This document shows, one piece after another, positions 1-8,047 of a DNA stretch of 64,000 nt (positions are counted from its first letter, which is position 1; each line of letters opens with the position of its first letter). A model generated the notes under the pieces. It searched no databases. It had not been told where the DNA came from and saw nothing but the letters and a program-made list of their open reading frames with translations. The position numbers were made by a program, and so were the translations under genes. The stretch is from Polaromonas sp. A23 (lineage in GTDB: Bacteria; Pseudomonadota; Gammaproteobacteria; Burkholderiales; Burkholderiaceae_C): assembly GCF_002001015.1 (NCBI RefSeq), contig NZ_MUNO01000005.1, positions 97,118 through 161,117 of the forward strand, in the 5' to 3' direction.

Positions 1-1
1 T

Positions 2-898
2 GAGCGTTTGTTGCTCGCTGCGCTCGATGCCGGTGTCACGCTGTTCGATACCGCAGCGCTTTACGGCTTCGGCGCCAATGAAACATTGGTGGGCAGGGTG
101 CTGTCAAAACACCGCAGCCGCTTCACGCTGGCCAGCAAGGGTGGCATGGCGGGGGTGCAGTTTGAGGACGGCGTCAAACGCGTCATCGATGGTCGGCCCG
201 AGACCATCCGGAAAAACTGCGAAGACAGCTTGAAGCGCCTGCAGACCGATGTGATTGATTTGTACTACCTGCATCGCTGGGACAAGAAAGTGCCGATCGA
301 AGACAGCGTAGGCGCCATGGCCGAACTGGTGCGTGAAGGCAAGGTGCGCAGCATCGGCCTGTCTGAAGTGTCGGCCACCACCTTGCGCAAAGCCCATGCC
401 GTGCACCCCATTGCGGCCGTGCAGACCGAGTATTCACTGTGGACGCGCAACCCCGAGATTGCGGTGCTGGAAGCCTGCCGCGAACTGGGCGCGGCCTTCG
501 TGGCCTTCAGCCCGGTGGCGCGCGGTTTTCTGTGCGACGCGGTGCATGACGTCGGCACCCTGGACGCGAAAGACATCCGGCGTTCCATGCCGCGTTTCGA
601 GGCGGAGAACCATGCGGCCAACCTGCGGCTTCTGCCGGGCTACAAGGCGCTGGCGGCGGAGGCCGGGTGCACGCCCGCCCAGTTGGCGCTGGCCTGGCTG
701 CTGCACAAGGCGCCGCACATCATTCCGATTCCCGGCACCACTTCTGTGGTGCATTTGACAGAAGACCTTGCCGCTGCCGACGTGCAGCTCAACGCCGACC
801 TGCTCACGCGCGTGGAAGCACTGATCAACCAGCACACTGTGGCGGGCAACCGCTACAGCGCGCAGTCGCAGAGCGAAGTCGATACCGAAACGTATTGA
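2..898 (+). CDS. Aldo/keto reductase, 5' end outside window
   Basis: The reading frame is open from the first bases of the window, so the N-terminus is missing and the first in-window TTG is probably not the true start. The visible 298 codons carry the aldo/keto reductase barrel signature: the catalytic Asp and Tyr in FDTAALYG, the Lys in LASKGG and the His in YYLHRWD, followed by QTEYSL, AFSPVARG and the C-terminal cofactor-binding IPIPGTTS. Members of this group (YakC/AKR13-like) reduce aldehydes and ketones with NADPH in the cytoplasm. It ends 5 bp before an alpha/beta hydrolase on the same strand, so the two are probably cotranscribed. Substrate unknown. Confidence 0.9.
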   Translation, partial: ERLLLAALDAGVTLFDTAALYGFGANETLVGRVLSKHRSRFTLASKGGMAGVQFEDGVKRVIDGRPETIRKNCEDSLKRLQTDVIDLYYLHRWDKKVPIEDSVGAMAELVREGKVRSIGLSEVSATTLRKAHAVHPIAAVQTEYSLWTRNPEIAVLEACRELGAAFVAFSPVARGFLCDAVHDVGTLDAKDIRRSMPRFEAENHAANLRLLPGYKALAAEAGCTPAQLALAWLLHKAPHIIPIPGTTSVVHLTEDLAAADVQLNADLLTRVEALINQHTVAGNRYSAQSQSEVDTETY

Positions 899-903
899 GC
901 GGC

Positions 904-1611
904 ATGCAAGGCACGCTGATGCTTCTGCCCGGCCTGATGTGCGACGCCGCCGTCTGGGCGCACCAGGTGGCGGCCTTGCCGGCCCGCTGTGTGGTGCCGG
1001 CCTGGGGCTTGCGCAGTTCCCTTTCCGACATGGCCCTGCAAGTGCTGCAGGAGGCCCCCACCGAACGGTTTGCGCTGGCCGGGCATTCCATGGGCGGGCG
1101 CGTTGCTCTGGAGGTGATGCGCCTCGCGCCCCAGCGCGTCGAGCGCCTGGCGCTGCTGGACATCGGCACGCATCCCCTGGCCCCTGGTGAGGCTGGCGAG
1201 AAGGAGCGGGCAGGGCGCATGACCCTGCTGACACTGGCCCGCAGCCGCGGCATGCGCGCGCTTGGCGAGCAGTGGGCGCGCGGCATGGTTCACCCGGACC
1301 AGCTGGACACGCCGCTTTTTGAATCCATTCTGGACATGCTGGAGCGCAGCAATCCGGATCAGTTTGCGGCGCAGATCCACGCACTGCTGAACCGGCCTGA
1401 TGCAGCGCCTTTGCTGCCGGGCATTGCCTGTCCCACGCTGGTCTTGTGCGGGCGTGACGACGCCTGGAGCCCGCCGCCACAACACCAGGCCATGCACGCC
1501 GCCATTGCCGGCTCCAGCCTGTGCCTTGTGGACCATTGCGGCCACATGAGCACGATGGAGCAACCGGCAGAAGTCAGCGCCGCCCTGGCGAACTGGCTGG
1601 CGCGCGGATGA
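904..1611 (+). CDS. Alpha/beta hydrolase
   Basis: A 235-residue alpha/beta hydrolase starting at ATG 904, five bases after the reductase stop. The nucleophile elbow GHSMGG places the serine at residue 62; the acid is probably in CGRDDAW and the base in DHCGHMS near the C-terminus, and MLLPGLMCDAAVW near the N-terminus is the usual oxyanion loop. It is a soluble cytoplasmic esterase, lactonase or C-C hydrolase; the sequence does not tell which. A longer in-frame reading from 667 overlaps the reductase and is rejected. Probably an operon with the upstream aldo/keto reductase. Confidence 0.88.
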   Translation: MQGTLMLLPGLMCDAAVWAHQVAALPARCVVPAWGLRSSLSDMALQVLQEAPTERFALAGHSMGGRVALEVMRLAPQRVERLALLDIGTHPLAPGEAGEKERAGRMTLLTLARSRGMRALGEQWARGMVHPDQLDTPLFESILDMLERSNPDQFAAQIHALLNRPDAAPLLPGIACPTLVLCGRDDAWSPPPQHQAMHAAIAGSSLCLVDHCGHMSTMEQPAEVSAALANWLARG

Positions 1612-1658
1612 ATCTTTTGCTTCAAAAACAATCGCAACTAAGACCCAGCTGACAATGG

Positions 1659-1823
1659 CTATCGGCCAATTTGGCTGGGAGCCTGACCTGACGCGGCATC
1701 GACAAGCGCCGGACCCACCACGGCGTCCAGCTGTTCACGCAGCCAACGGTGCGCCGGGTCCTGCTGGTAGCGGATGTGCCAGATCGCGTACATGGACATG
1801 CCGGGGCAGGGCAGGGGCGGCGG
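1659..1823 (-). pseudogene. LysR regulator C-terminal relic (duplicate of 5738-5853)
   Basis: On the minus strand this stretch encodes only the last ~55 codons of a LysR-type regulator (including MYAIWHIRYQQDPAHRWLRE) and ends in TAG at 1659-1661. Positions 1708-1823 match 5738-5853, inside the intact LysR gene downstream, in the same orientation and reading frame with about five mismatches in 116 bp. Similarity stops abruptly at both ends, and no helix-turn-helix or start is present, so it is a non-functional fragment. Together the two copies form a direct repeat around the P450/AraC block. Confidence 0.85.
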
Positions 1824-1881
1824 CCAGCTTCAGCCTGTGACTGTTGGGGTCGTGGAAATGAATCGACTTGAAGAGCAAGGG

Positions 1882-3123
1882 TCAGGCCAGCAGCGCCGCC
1901 AGATCAAAGGCTGCATCGCCCGCCTGCGCGGCAGTAGGGGTCTTGCTCTTGTCCATCAGTTTGCGCGCGAGCAGGTGGTCCTTGCCGGCATTGACGCTGT
2001 CCACGGCAATGAGGCGGCCCTGTCGGAAGTGGTAGACACTGAAGCTGGCCGAGTCCATGTCGCCGCGCACCGCCCATTCATCGGCGCCCGCCGAGAGGCC
2101 GGCCATCTGCAGCTTGCGGTCGTACTGATCGCTCCAGAACCAGGGCGTGGCGGTAAACGGCCGATCCTGGCCCAGCAGCGCTGCCGCTGCGCTCTTGCCT
2201 TGCTCTGTGGCGTTCTGTACCGACTCCAGCCGCAGCAGCGTGCCGTCGGGCAGCCGGCGCGCGGTGCAATCGCCCGCGGCGGCGATGTCGGGGTCGCTGG
2301 TGCGGCCGCAAGCGTCCACCACGATGCCGCGGTCGCATTCGAGCCCCGCGGTGCGCGCCAGCTCGTCGTTGGCGGAGACGCCGACACCCATCACCACCAA
2401 CCCTGCGGGGCAAACGCTGCCGTCAGCCAGGCGCACGCCGGTGACCGCGCCGTCGGTGCCGGCCTCGATTGCCGCAATCGCGGCGCCGAGCACCAACTGC
2501 ACGCCATGACCACGGTGCAGGTCGGCGTACCAGTCCGATAGCACCGGGGTGAGTGCGCGGCCCAGCAGCCGCGGCGCGGCTTCCAGGACCGTCACGTTCA
2601 AGCCCTTCTTGCGCGCCGTGGCCGCGACTTCCAGCCCGATGAAGCCGCCGCCGATCACGACCACGGGCAACTGCCCGGCCATGCATAAGGACAGGCGTTG
2701 CGCGATGGCGTCCGCGTCGTCGCGCGAACGCAATGCCTGCACGCCTTGGGCGGTGGCGCCCGGCATTGCCAGCGTGCGCGGCGTCGAGCCCGTGGCGAGC
2801 ACCAGCCCGTCGTAGGGCAGGGCGCTGCCGTCGGCCAGGCGCACATGGTGCGCGCCGCGGTCGATGGCGGCCACCGCCGCACCCGTGCGCAGCGCGATGT
2901 TTTTTCTGGCCAGCGCTTCGGGGGCGCGCATTACCAGTTGCGCAGCATCCATCTCGCCGGCCAGCCAGGCTTTGGACAGGGGTGGTCGGTGGTACGGTCC
3001 ATGGGCCTCATCGCCCAGGACCGTGACAGACCCCTCGAAGCCGCCTGCGCGCAGGGCCTCGGCTGCTTGCAGGCCGGCCTGGCCCGCGCCGACCACCACG
3101 ATTTCGCGTCTCACCTGCGCCAT
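1882..3123 (-). CDS. Ferredoxin reductase of the P450 system (FAD, NAD(P)H)
   Basis: A 413-residue flavoprotein of the putidaredoxin/rubredoxin reductase family. It passes electrons from NAD(P)H through FAD to the adjacent [2Fe-2S] ferredoxin. The FAD dinucleotide fold GAGQAG is at residues 12-17, LVLATGSTPR lies near 110, the NAD(P)H-binding GGGFIGLE near 158, and AAAGDCTA is the second FAD contact. The C-terminal domain has PWFWSDQYD, typical of this family. It starts 8 bp after the ferredoxin stop, which follows the P450 stop by 3 bp, so the three form one operon (P450, ferredoxin, reductase) supplying a class I P450 electron chain. Confidence 0.93.
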   Translation of the reverse strand: MAQVRREIVVVGAGQAGLQAAEALRAGGFEGSVTVLGDEAHGPYHRPPLSKAWLAGEMDAAQLVMRAPEALARKNIALRTGAAVAAIDRGAHHVRLADGSALPYDGLVLATGSTPRTLAMPGATAQGVQALRSRDDADAIAQRLSLCMAGQLPVVVIGGGFIGLEVAATARKKGLNVTVLEAAPRLLGRALTPVLSDWYADLHRGHGVQLVLGAAIAAIEAGTDGAVTGVRLADGSVCPAGLVVMGVGVSANDELARTAGLECDRGIVVDACGRTSDPDIAAAGDCTARRLPDGTLLRLESVQNATEQGKSAAAALLGQDRPFTATPWFWSDQYDRKLQMAGLSAGADEWAVRGDMDSASFSVYHFRQGRLIAVDSVNAGKDHLLARKLMDKSKTPTAAQAGDAAFDLAALLA

Positions 3124-3131
3124 GGCTATTT

Positions 3132-3455
3132 CTATTCCTGGGTTTCAGGAAGATGCACCACCAGGCCATCAAGCGCGGGCGAGGCCTTGAGCTGGCAGGC
3201 CAGGCGGCTGTTGGGCCGCCGTGGCGCGGCGGTGTTTTCCAGCATCGCCAGCTCCGTCTCACTGGGCGGTGCAAGATCGCCCAAGCGCGCCTCGTCGACA
3301 TAACAGTGGCAGGTGGCGCAGGCGCAGGACCCGCCGCATTCGCCCAGGATGCCGTCGATGCCGTTGGCGGTGGCGCCCTGCATCAGGCTCCAGCCGTCAG
3401 CCAGGCCGATGGTTGTGGATTGCCCGGAGGCTTCGATATAGGTGATGTTGGCCAT
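3132..3455 (-). CDS. [2Fe-2S] ferredoxin of the P450 system
   Basis: A 107-residue vertebrate-type/putidaredoxin-like ferredoxin. The cluster ligands are Cys40, Cys46 and Cys49 in ECGGSCACATC plus Cys87 in SRLACQLK, the standard C-x5-C-x2-C ... C spacing. Extra cysteines at 44 and 51 are probably not ligands. It carries single electrons from the FAD reductase to the P450. ATG 3455 follows the P450 stop by 3 bp, so translation of the two is likely coupled. Confidence 0.95.
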   Translation of the reverse strand: MANITYIEASGQSTTIGLADGWSLMQGATANGIDGILGECGGSCACATCHCYVDEARLGDLAPPSETELAMLENTAAPRRPNSRLACQLKASPALDGLVVHLPETQE

Positions 3456-3458
3456 GGC

Positions 3459-4634
3459 TCAGTCCACCGCCAGGTCCAGCACCAGCGGACTGCGGAACGT
3501 GGAAGAGGGCATCCATGCCAGCTGCTCGGCGACGCGGTGGTAGTTGGGGAACACCTTGTGGAATTCCTCGAACGCGATCTTCACCGAGAGGCGGGCGATC
3601 GCGGTGCCCAGGCAGGCGTGCACGCCGCCGCCAAAGCCCAGATGGCCGCGCGGCTTGCGCGTGATGTCATACGCGTCGGGGTTCGGATACTGGCGTTCGT
3701 CGCGGTTGCCGCTGCCATAGGCGAGGCAAACAAAGTCGCCGGCCTTCATGGTCTGGCCATGCAGCGTGACGTCCTTCATCAGCCGGCGGCGGAAGCGCTG
3801 GGCCGAGGTGTTGAAGCGCAGGCTTTCCTCGATCGCGTCCGGCAGCAGGGCCGGGTTGTCGATGACTGCCTTGCGCGCTTCGGGATGGTCGGCCAGGTTC
3901 AGTGCGAACATCATCATGAAGCCGCCCAGCGACTCCACGCCCGCCATGATCAGCGTGGTGGTGGTCAGCAGCACCTCGCGCTCGTCGAGGCGGTCGCCAT
4001 CGATCTCAGCCAGGGCGAAGTTGGAGATCAGGTCGTTGCGCGGTGCGGCGCGGCGCAGCGCGATCACCTTGCCGGCATAGTCCTGCATCCAGTTGTAGGC
4101 GGCGATGTGTTCCGGCCCCTTGTTGCGGGTGTGCGGATCGCTCTGCACCATCAGCACCGCCTTCTCGCGCACGGTCTGCTCGTCCACCAGCGCTTCGTCG
4201 CCAGTGGGCAGGCCCAGGGCCGTCATCAGCACGCGTACCGTGAACTTGGCCGAGAAGTCCTTGAAGTCGAACTGTGGCTGCCCACGCAGTTCCTCGGCTG
4301 CGCCCTTGGCGATCGCACGGATCGGCTCGCCCAGGCTCTCCAGGTTGCGCTTCATGAACGCGTGCTGGATCAGGCCGCGCAGACGGTCATGCCGCGGGGG
4401 ATCGGTTGTGCCCAGCGTGGCGCCGGCGCGGTTGGGCAACTCAGTCATCAGGTTGCCGCTGGCCGACGAATAGGTCTGCCAGTCCTGTCCCGCGGACACG
4501 ATGTCCGAATACCGGGACAGCACCCACATCTGGGCCTCGGGGCTCCAGAAGCACGGGTGATCGTCGCGCAGGCGCTTGTAGTAGGGAAAGGGATCGGCGT
4601 CCACCGCCGGCGAGTAGGGGTCGAAGCTGAACAT
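3459..4634 (-). CDS. Cytochrome P450 monooxygenase
   Basis: A 391-residue soluble bacterial P450. The start is ATG 4634, preceded by AAGGAGAC; an in-frame extension upstream lacks a ribosome site. The heme loop HLGFGGGVHACLG places the thiolate ligand at Cys341, the ExxR motif is E270-S-L-R273, and NRDERQYPNPD is the usual meander. The I-helix reads A231-G-V-E-S235, where most P450s have Thr after the acid; here it is Ser. As the first gene of an operon with its own ferredoxin and reductase it should hydroxylate or demethylate a small substrate, which cannot be named from sequence. The divergent AraC gene 172 bp away is the likely regulator. Confidence 0.95.
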   Translation of the reverse strand: MFSFDPYSPAVDADPFPYYKRLRDDHPCFWSPEAQMWVLSRYSDIVSAGQDWQTYSSASGNLMTELPNRAGATLGTTDPPRHDRLRGLIQHAFMKRNLESLGEPIRAIAKGAAEELRGQPQFDFKDFSAKFTVRVLMTALGLPTGDEALVDEQTVREKAVLMVQSDPHTRNKGPEHIAAYNWMQDYAGKVIALRRAAPRNDLISNFALAEIDGDRLDEREVLLTTTTLIMAGVESLGGFMMMFALNLADHPEARKAVIDNPALLPDAIEESLRFNTSAQRFRRRLMKDVTLHGQTMKAGDFVCLAYGSGNRDERQYPNPDAYDITRKPRGHLGFGGGVHACLGTAIARLSVKIAFEEFHKVFPNYHRVAEQLAWMPSSTFRSPLVLDLAVD

Positions 4635-4647
4635 GGTTGTCTCCTTT

Positions 4648-4712
4648 TTTGACGACGGGCCGCCCCTAGGCAAAAACCCCCTCGGAGGGGGCAGCGAAGC
4701 GTGGGGGCATGT
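4648..4712 (+). repeat. GC-rich dispersed intergenic repeat, short copy
   Basis: Between the P450 start and the divergent AraC gene lies CGGGCCGCCCCTAGG followed by a CCCCCTCGGAGGGGG palindrome and GCGAAGCGTGGGGGC. The same tail recurs near 24.1, 32.3, 39.3 and 53.6 kb, so this is a truncated member of a dispersed family. It sits in the leader of the P450 operon, between promoter and gene or overlapping the promoter. Confidence 0.7.
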
Positions 4713-4806
4713 GCCTCAGGTGGGGCAACTTTAAGGTGCGGGTAGCGGCTTGGCACTGCAAAAAGACTGGTGAAAACTTGCACTTTTCGTTCAAAATGAA
4801 CCCACT

Positions 4807-5715
4807 GTGGTCAAGCCCTATTCGTCCGCCATCCCCTCTTTCGCCCTGTATGGCGAGGCCGCGTCGCCTGGGCAGGAGATGCTGCACATCGAAGAGGTGC
4901 AGTCGCGCAGCCGCCTCTATCACTGGGAGATTTCGCCGCACGTTCACCAGGGGCTCTATCAGGTGTTATGGGTGCAGCGCGGCGAGGCCGCCATCGCGTT
5001 GGACGAGCGGCGTGAGGTGGCTCGGGGACCGGCGGCTACGGTCGTACCGCCGGGCGTGGTGCACGGGTTTCGGTTTGCGCCGGATACCGACGGGCTGGTT
5101 CTGACGCTGAGCCCGCGCTTTCTGGTGGAAGGGGAGTTTCAGTCGGTGGGGGAAGCTTTCCGAAACCTCTTTTCCACCCCCGGGGTGCTGCGCTTCGAGG
5201 ATGGCGAGGCGGCTGCGGTGCGCCTGGATGCATTGCTTCGTGAACTGCATGCGGAGTTCACTTCGCCTGGCAACGCCGAGGCTCCAGTGGCGGGCTGGCT
5301 GGCCCGCGCCGTCGTGTGGCGGCTGGCGCAGGCGCGCGCGCAGGGCCGGCAGTCGGGCGAGGGGCGCGGGCGGCACCAGGCGCTGTTCACCCGCTTCCTG
5401 CTGCTGGTCGAGGAGCACTTTCTCGCGCACTGGTCGCTGGAGCAGTACGCGTCGCGTCTGGGGCTGTCTACGGCGCGGCTGAATCGACTGGCCCGTGCGG
5501 AGAGCGGGCGCTCGGCGCTGGAGCTGATTCATGAGCGGCTGACGCGCGAAGCCTGCCGTCGGCTGATGTACATTGCCGCGCCCGCAGCCAATCTGGCGGC
5601 GGAACTCGGCTTCGAAGACCCCGCGTATTTTTCGCGCTTCTTCAAGCGGCGCACGGGCCTCAGCCCACACCGCTGGCGGCAGGCGCACCGCGGCAGCGAG
5701 CCGCTCTCAGGCTGA
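4807..5715 (+). CDS. AraC-family transcriptional regulator
   Basis: A 302-residue regulator read from GTG 4807; the nearby ATG at 4796 is out of frame. The N-terminal half is a cupin-type ligand domain (HVHQGLYQVLWVQRG, then PPGVVHGF), and the C-terminal ~100 residues form the double helix-turn-helix of AraC/XylS proteins (LEQYASRLGLSTARLNRLAR and ELGFEDPAYFSRFFKRR). The layout resembles PobR-type activators of aromatic catabolism, but I cannot fix the ligand. It is divergent from the P450 operon and most likely activates it. Its last 9 bp overlap the end of the convergent LysR gene. Confidence 0.9.
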   Translation: MVKPYSSAIPSFALYGEAASPGQEMLHIEEVQSRSRLYHWEISPHVHQGLYQVLWVQRGEAAIALDERREVARGPAATVVPPGVVHGFRFAPDTDGLVLTLSPRFLVEGEFQSVGEAFRNLFSTPGVLRFEDGEAAAVRLDALLRELHAEFTSPGNAEAPVAGWLARAVVWRLAQARAQGRQSGEGRGRHQALFTRFLLLVEEHFLAHWSLEQYASRLGLSTARLNRLARAESGRSALELIHERLTREACRRLMYIAAPAANLAAELGFEDPAYFSRFFKRRTGLSPHRWRQAHRGSEPLSG

Positions 5716-6645
5716 CGCCTCGTTTTCCAGCGCCAGGGCCGGGCCCACCACGGCGTTCAGCTGTTCACGCAGCCAGCGGTGCGCCGGGTCCTGCTGGTAG
5801 CGGATGTGCCAGATCGCGTACATGGGCATGCCGGGGCAGGCCAGGGGCGGCGGGCAACTGGCCAGGCCCTGCAGGGTGTGGCGCGCCAGCAGGCCGGGCA
5901 CGGTTGCAAGCAGCGGTGTGCCGCGCAGAAACGCGGGCAGTGCGCTGAAGGACGGCACCATCACCGTGAAGTGCCGCTTCAGGCCGCGTGCCGCCAGAAC
6001 CTGGTCGATTTCCAGGCTGCGGCGCGGCTCGTACACCACGGTGGCGTGACTGGCGGCCAGGTAGTCGGCCTCGGTGCACGGGGCCTCACGTACCGCCGGG
6101 TCGTAGAAAACCCGGTACTGGTCCTCGAACAGCCGCTTTTGCACAATGTCGCTGCCTTCGGGCGGGCGCGGGCTGATGGCCAGCTGGCAGTCGTCGCTGC
6201 GCAGCATTTCCAGCCGCGGCACCGCTGACGGAATCACGCGCAGCACCACACCCGGCGCCTGCGCGCGCAGGCGCGCAGCCAGCGCAGGCAGCAGCAGGTC
6301 GCGCTGAAAGTCATTGGCGGCGATGGTGAAGGTGGTTTGCCACTGCGCCGGGTCGAAGTTACCGAGCCGGGCAAAACGTTCCAGGGCGCCCAGCAATTCA
6401 CGCGCCGGTGCGGCCAGAGCCTCGGCGCGCGCGGTGGCCACGATGCCGCGGCCGGCCTTCACAAACAGCGGGTCGCCGGTGACGGCGCGCAACCTGTCCA
6501 GGCCGTGGCTTACAGCGGACTGCGTCACGCCCAGGCGCTGCGCTGCCGCGGTCACGCTGCCGGTTTCGAGCACGCTCAGCAGCAACTGCAACAGCCGGGC
6601 GTCCAGGCCGGATCCATCGGATTCATTCATGGGTTTCATCAGCAT
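5707..6645 (-). CDS. LysR-type regulator, divergent from ligAB
   Basis: A 312-residue LysR regulator. The winged helix-turn-helix occupies about residues 14-75 (TGSVTAAAQRLGVTQSAVSH, then LRAVTGDPLFVKAGRG) and the remainder is the periplasmic-binding-protein-like inducer domain. It is divergent from the dioxygenase genes, with 71 bp between start codons, the classical position for a LysR activator of the neighbouring operon. It ends in a 9-bp convergent overlap with the AraC gene. Part of its C-terminal coding sequence (5738-5853) is duplicated at 1708-1823. Confidence 0.93.
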   Translation of the reverse strand: MLMKPMNESDGSGLDARLLQLLLSVLETGSVTAAAQRLGVTQSAVSHGLDRLRAVTGDPLFVKAGRGIVATARAEALAAPARELLGALERFARLGNFDPAQWQTTFTIAANDFQRDLLLPALAARLRAQAPGVVLRVIPSAVPRLEMLRSDDCQLAISPRPPEGSDIVQKRLFEDQYRVFYDPAVREAPCTEADYLAASHATVVYEPRRSLEIDQVLAARGLKRHFTVMVPSFSALPAFLRGTPLLATVPGLLARHTLQGLASCPPPLACPGMPMYAIWHIRYQQDPAHRWLREQLNAVVGPALALENEASA

Positions 6646-6716
6646 TCATCGGTTTATCTTTTGTAATCGGGCGGCAATACTGGGGTACTGATACAAGTCA
6701 AGCCCAGGAGATTTCC

Positions 6717-7088
6717 ATGTCCTATTCCCCGCCAAAGCCGATTCCCGGTACCACGCTGTTTGACGGCGAGCAGGCCCAAAAAGGCTATGCGCTCAACAAG
6801 ATGTGTTTTTCCTTCAACAACGCGGACAGCCGTGCGGCCTTCAAGGCCGATGAGGTGGGTTACATGCTTCGCTACGGCCTGAACGAGCAGCAGGCCCAAG
6901 CCATACGTACGCGCAACGTGCTGGGCCTGCTGGCGGCCGGCGGCAACGTGTATTACCTGGCCAAGTTCGCCGGCATCCTGGGGCTGGACGTGCAGGATCT
7001 GGGCGCCGCGCAGACCGGTCTGAGCAAGGAAGCCTTCAAGGCGCGCCTGCTCGCGCAGAACGATCAACCCGCCACACTGTTGGCCTGA
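6717..7088 (+). CDS. ligA: Protocatechuate 4,5-dioxygenase alpha subunit (LigA-like)
   Basis: A 123-residue small subunit of a class III extradiol dioxygenase. IPGTTLFDGEQAQKGYALNK near residues 9-28 is the signature of LigA/PmdA, and the rest is helical as expected. The alpha subunit caps the active site of the catalytic beta subunit encoded 11 bp downstream. The start is ATG 6717 after CCCAGGAGATTT. Together the two should open the ring of protocatechuate, or a close analogue such as gallate, between C4 and C5. No downstream pathway genes follow, so the rest of the pathway must be elsewhere. Confidence 0.88.
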   Translation: MSYSPPKPIPGTTLFDGEQAQKGYALNKMCFSFNNADSRAAFKADEVGYMLRYGLNEQQAQAIRTRNVLGLLAAGGNVYYLAKFAGILGLDVQDLGAAQTGLSKEAFKARLLAQNDQPATLLA

Positions 7089-7099
7089 GGAAAAGTACC

Positions 7100-7939
7100 A
7101 TGGCAAAAATCATCGGTGGCCTGACCACCTCCCACGTGCCCGCCATTGGCGGTGCGATCGCCCGGGGAGCCCAGCAGGAGCCTTACTGGAAACCTTTTTT
7201 TGACGGCTTCCTGCCGGTGCGGGCCTGGCTCGACGAGGTCAAACCCGACATTGCCGTGGTGTTCTACAACGACCACGGCCTGAACTTCTTTCTGGACAAA
7301 ATGCCGACCTTTGCCGTGGGTGCCGCGCCCGAGTACCGCAATGCCGACGAAGGCTGGGGCATCCCCACGCTGCCGCCGTTCAAGGGCGTGCCCGCGCTGT
7401 CCTGGCACATCATCAATGCGCTGGTGGACAAGGAGTTCGACATCACGACCTGTCAGGAAATGCTGGTGGACCATGCTTTCACGCTGCCGCTCAAGCTGTT
7501 CTGGCCCGAGGGGCCGTGCCCGGTGCTGACGGTGCCGATCTGCATCAACACCGTGCAGTTTCCGCTGCCCAGCGCCAAACGCTGCCTGGCTTTGGGCAAG
7601 GCGGTGGGCGAGGCGATTGCCTCGTGGGACAGCGACAAAAAGGTGGTGGTGATAGGCACCGGCGGCCTGAGTCACCAGCTCGATGGCGAACGTGCCGGTT
7701 TCATCAACAAGGCCTTTGACCTGAAATTCATGGACAGCCTGATCAGCGAACCCGAGTGGGCCGCGCAATACAGCATCCATGAACTTGTCGAAAAAACCGG
7801 TACCCAGGGCGTGGAACTGCTGATGTGGCTGGCCACGCGCGCTGCCGTGCCCGGCCGCGTGCGCAAGGTGCACACCAATTACCACATCCCGATTTCCAAC
7901 ACGGCCGCCGGCATGATGGCGCTGGAGGCGTTGGACTAG
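7100..7939 (+). CDS. ligB: Protocatechuate 4,5-dioxygenase beta subunit (LigB-like)
   Basis: A 279-residue catalytic subunit. The Fe(II) ligands are visible as His12 (TTSHVP), His59 (YNDHG) and Glu239 (GVELLMW), with catalytic His192 in GGLSHQL. These correspond to His12, His61, Glu242 and His195 of Sphingomonas LigB. It cleaves the aromatic ring at the meta position using O2 in the cytoplasm. It is cotranscribed with ligA, and a terminator-like palindromic repeat follows the stop. Exact substrate preference (protocatechuate, gallate or a related catechol) is not decided by sequence. Confidence 0.92.
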   Translation: MAKIIGGLTTSHVPAIGGAIARGAQQEPYWKPFFDGFLPVRAWLDEVKPDIAVVFYNDHGLNFFLDKMPTFAVGAAPEYRNADEGWGIPTLPPFKGVPALSWHIINALVDKEFDITTCQEMLVDHAFTLPLKLFWPEGPCPVLTVPICINTVQFPLPSAKRCLALGKAVGEAIASWDSDKKVVVIGTGGLSHQLDGERAGFINKAFDLKFMDSLISEPEWAAQYSIHELVEKTGTQGVELLMWLATRAAVPGRVRKVHTNYHIPISNTAAGMMALEALD

Positions 7940-7955
7940 AACAGATCGGTTCTAC

Positions 7956-8015
7956 TGCTCTCAAAAAAATAGCGCCTCACGCCCGGTATATAAGGGCGTG
8001 AAGCGCTTTTTGATC
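7956..8015 (+). repeat. Dispersed palindromic element, copy 1 (terminator-like)
   Basis: An A-rich head, then AGCGCCTCACGCCC, a 9-nt loop and GGGCGTGAAGCGCT followed by five T. The two arms pair with one mismatch, so in this position the element has the form of a rho-independent terminator for ligAB, convergent with rpoD. It is one of 13 clear copies of the family in the window. Confidence 0.85.
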
Positions 8016-8047
8016 GTCAAACCCGGGGCGGGGCCCGGAAATGCCGC

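Noticed and set aside
1612..1881. A small plus-strand gene at 1655-1840
   Set aside because: The sequence is the reverse complement of the LysR relic; the minus-strand reading is the one matched by the intact gene.
3153..4652. A 499-codon plus-strand frame across the P450 and ferredoxin genes
   Set aside because: It crosses two well-defined minus-strand genes and has no domain, so it is a shadow.
4796..5104. ATG 4796 as start of the AraC gene
   Set aside because: It is in a different frame from the AraC-family protein and gives an unrelated Arg-rich product.
4807..5715. Naming the AraC regulator PobR and the P450 a methoxybenzoate demethylase
   Set aside because: The neighbourhood with ligAB makes an aromatic substrate attractive, but neither protein shows residues that settle the substrate, so no name was given.
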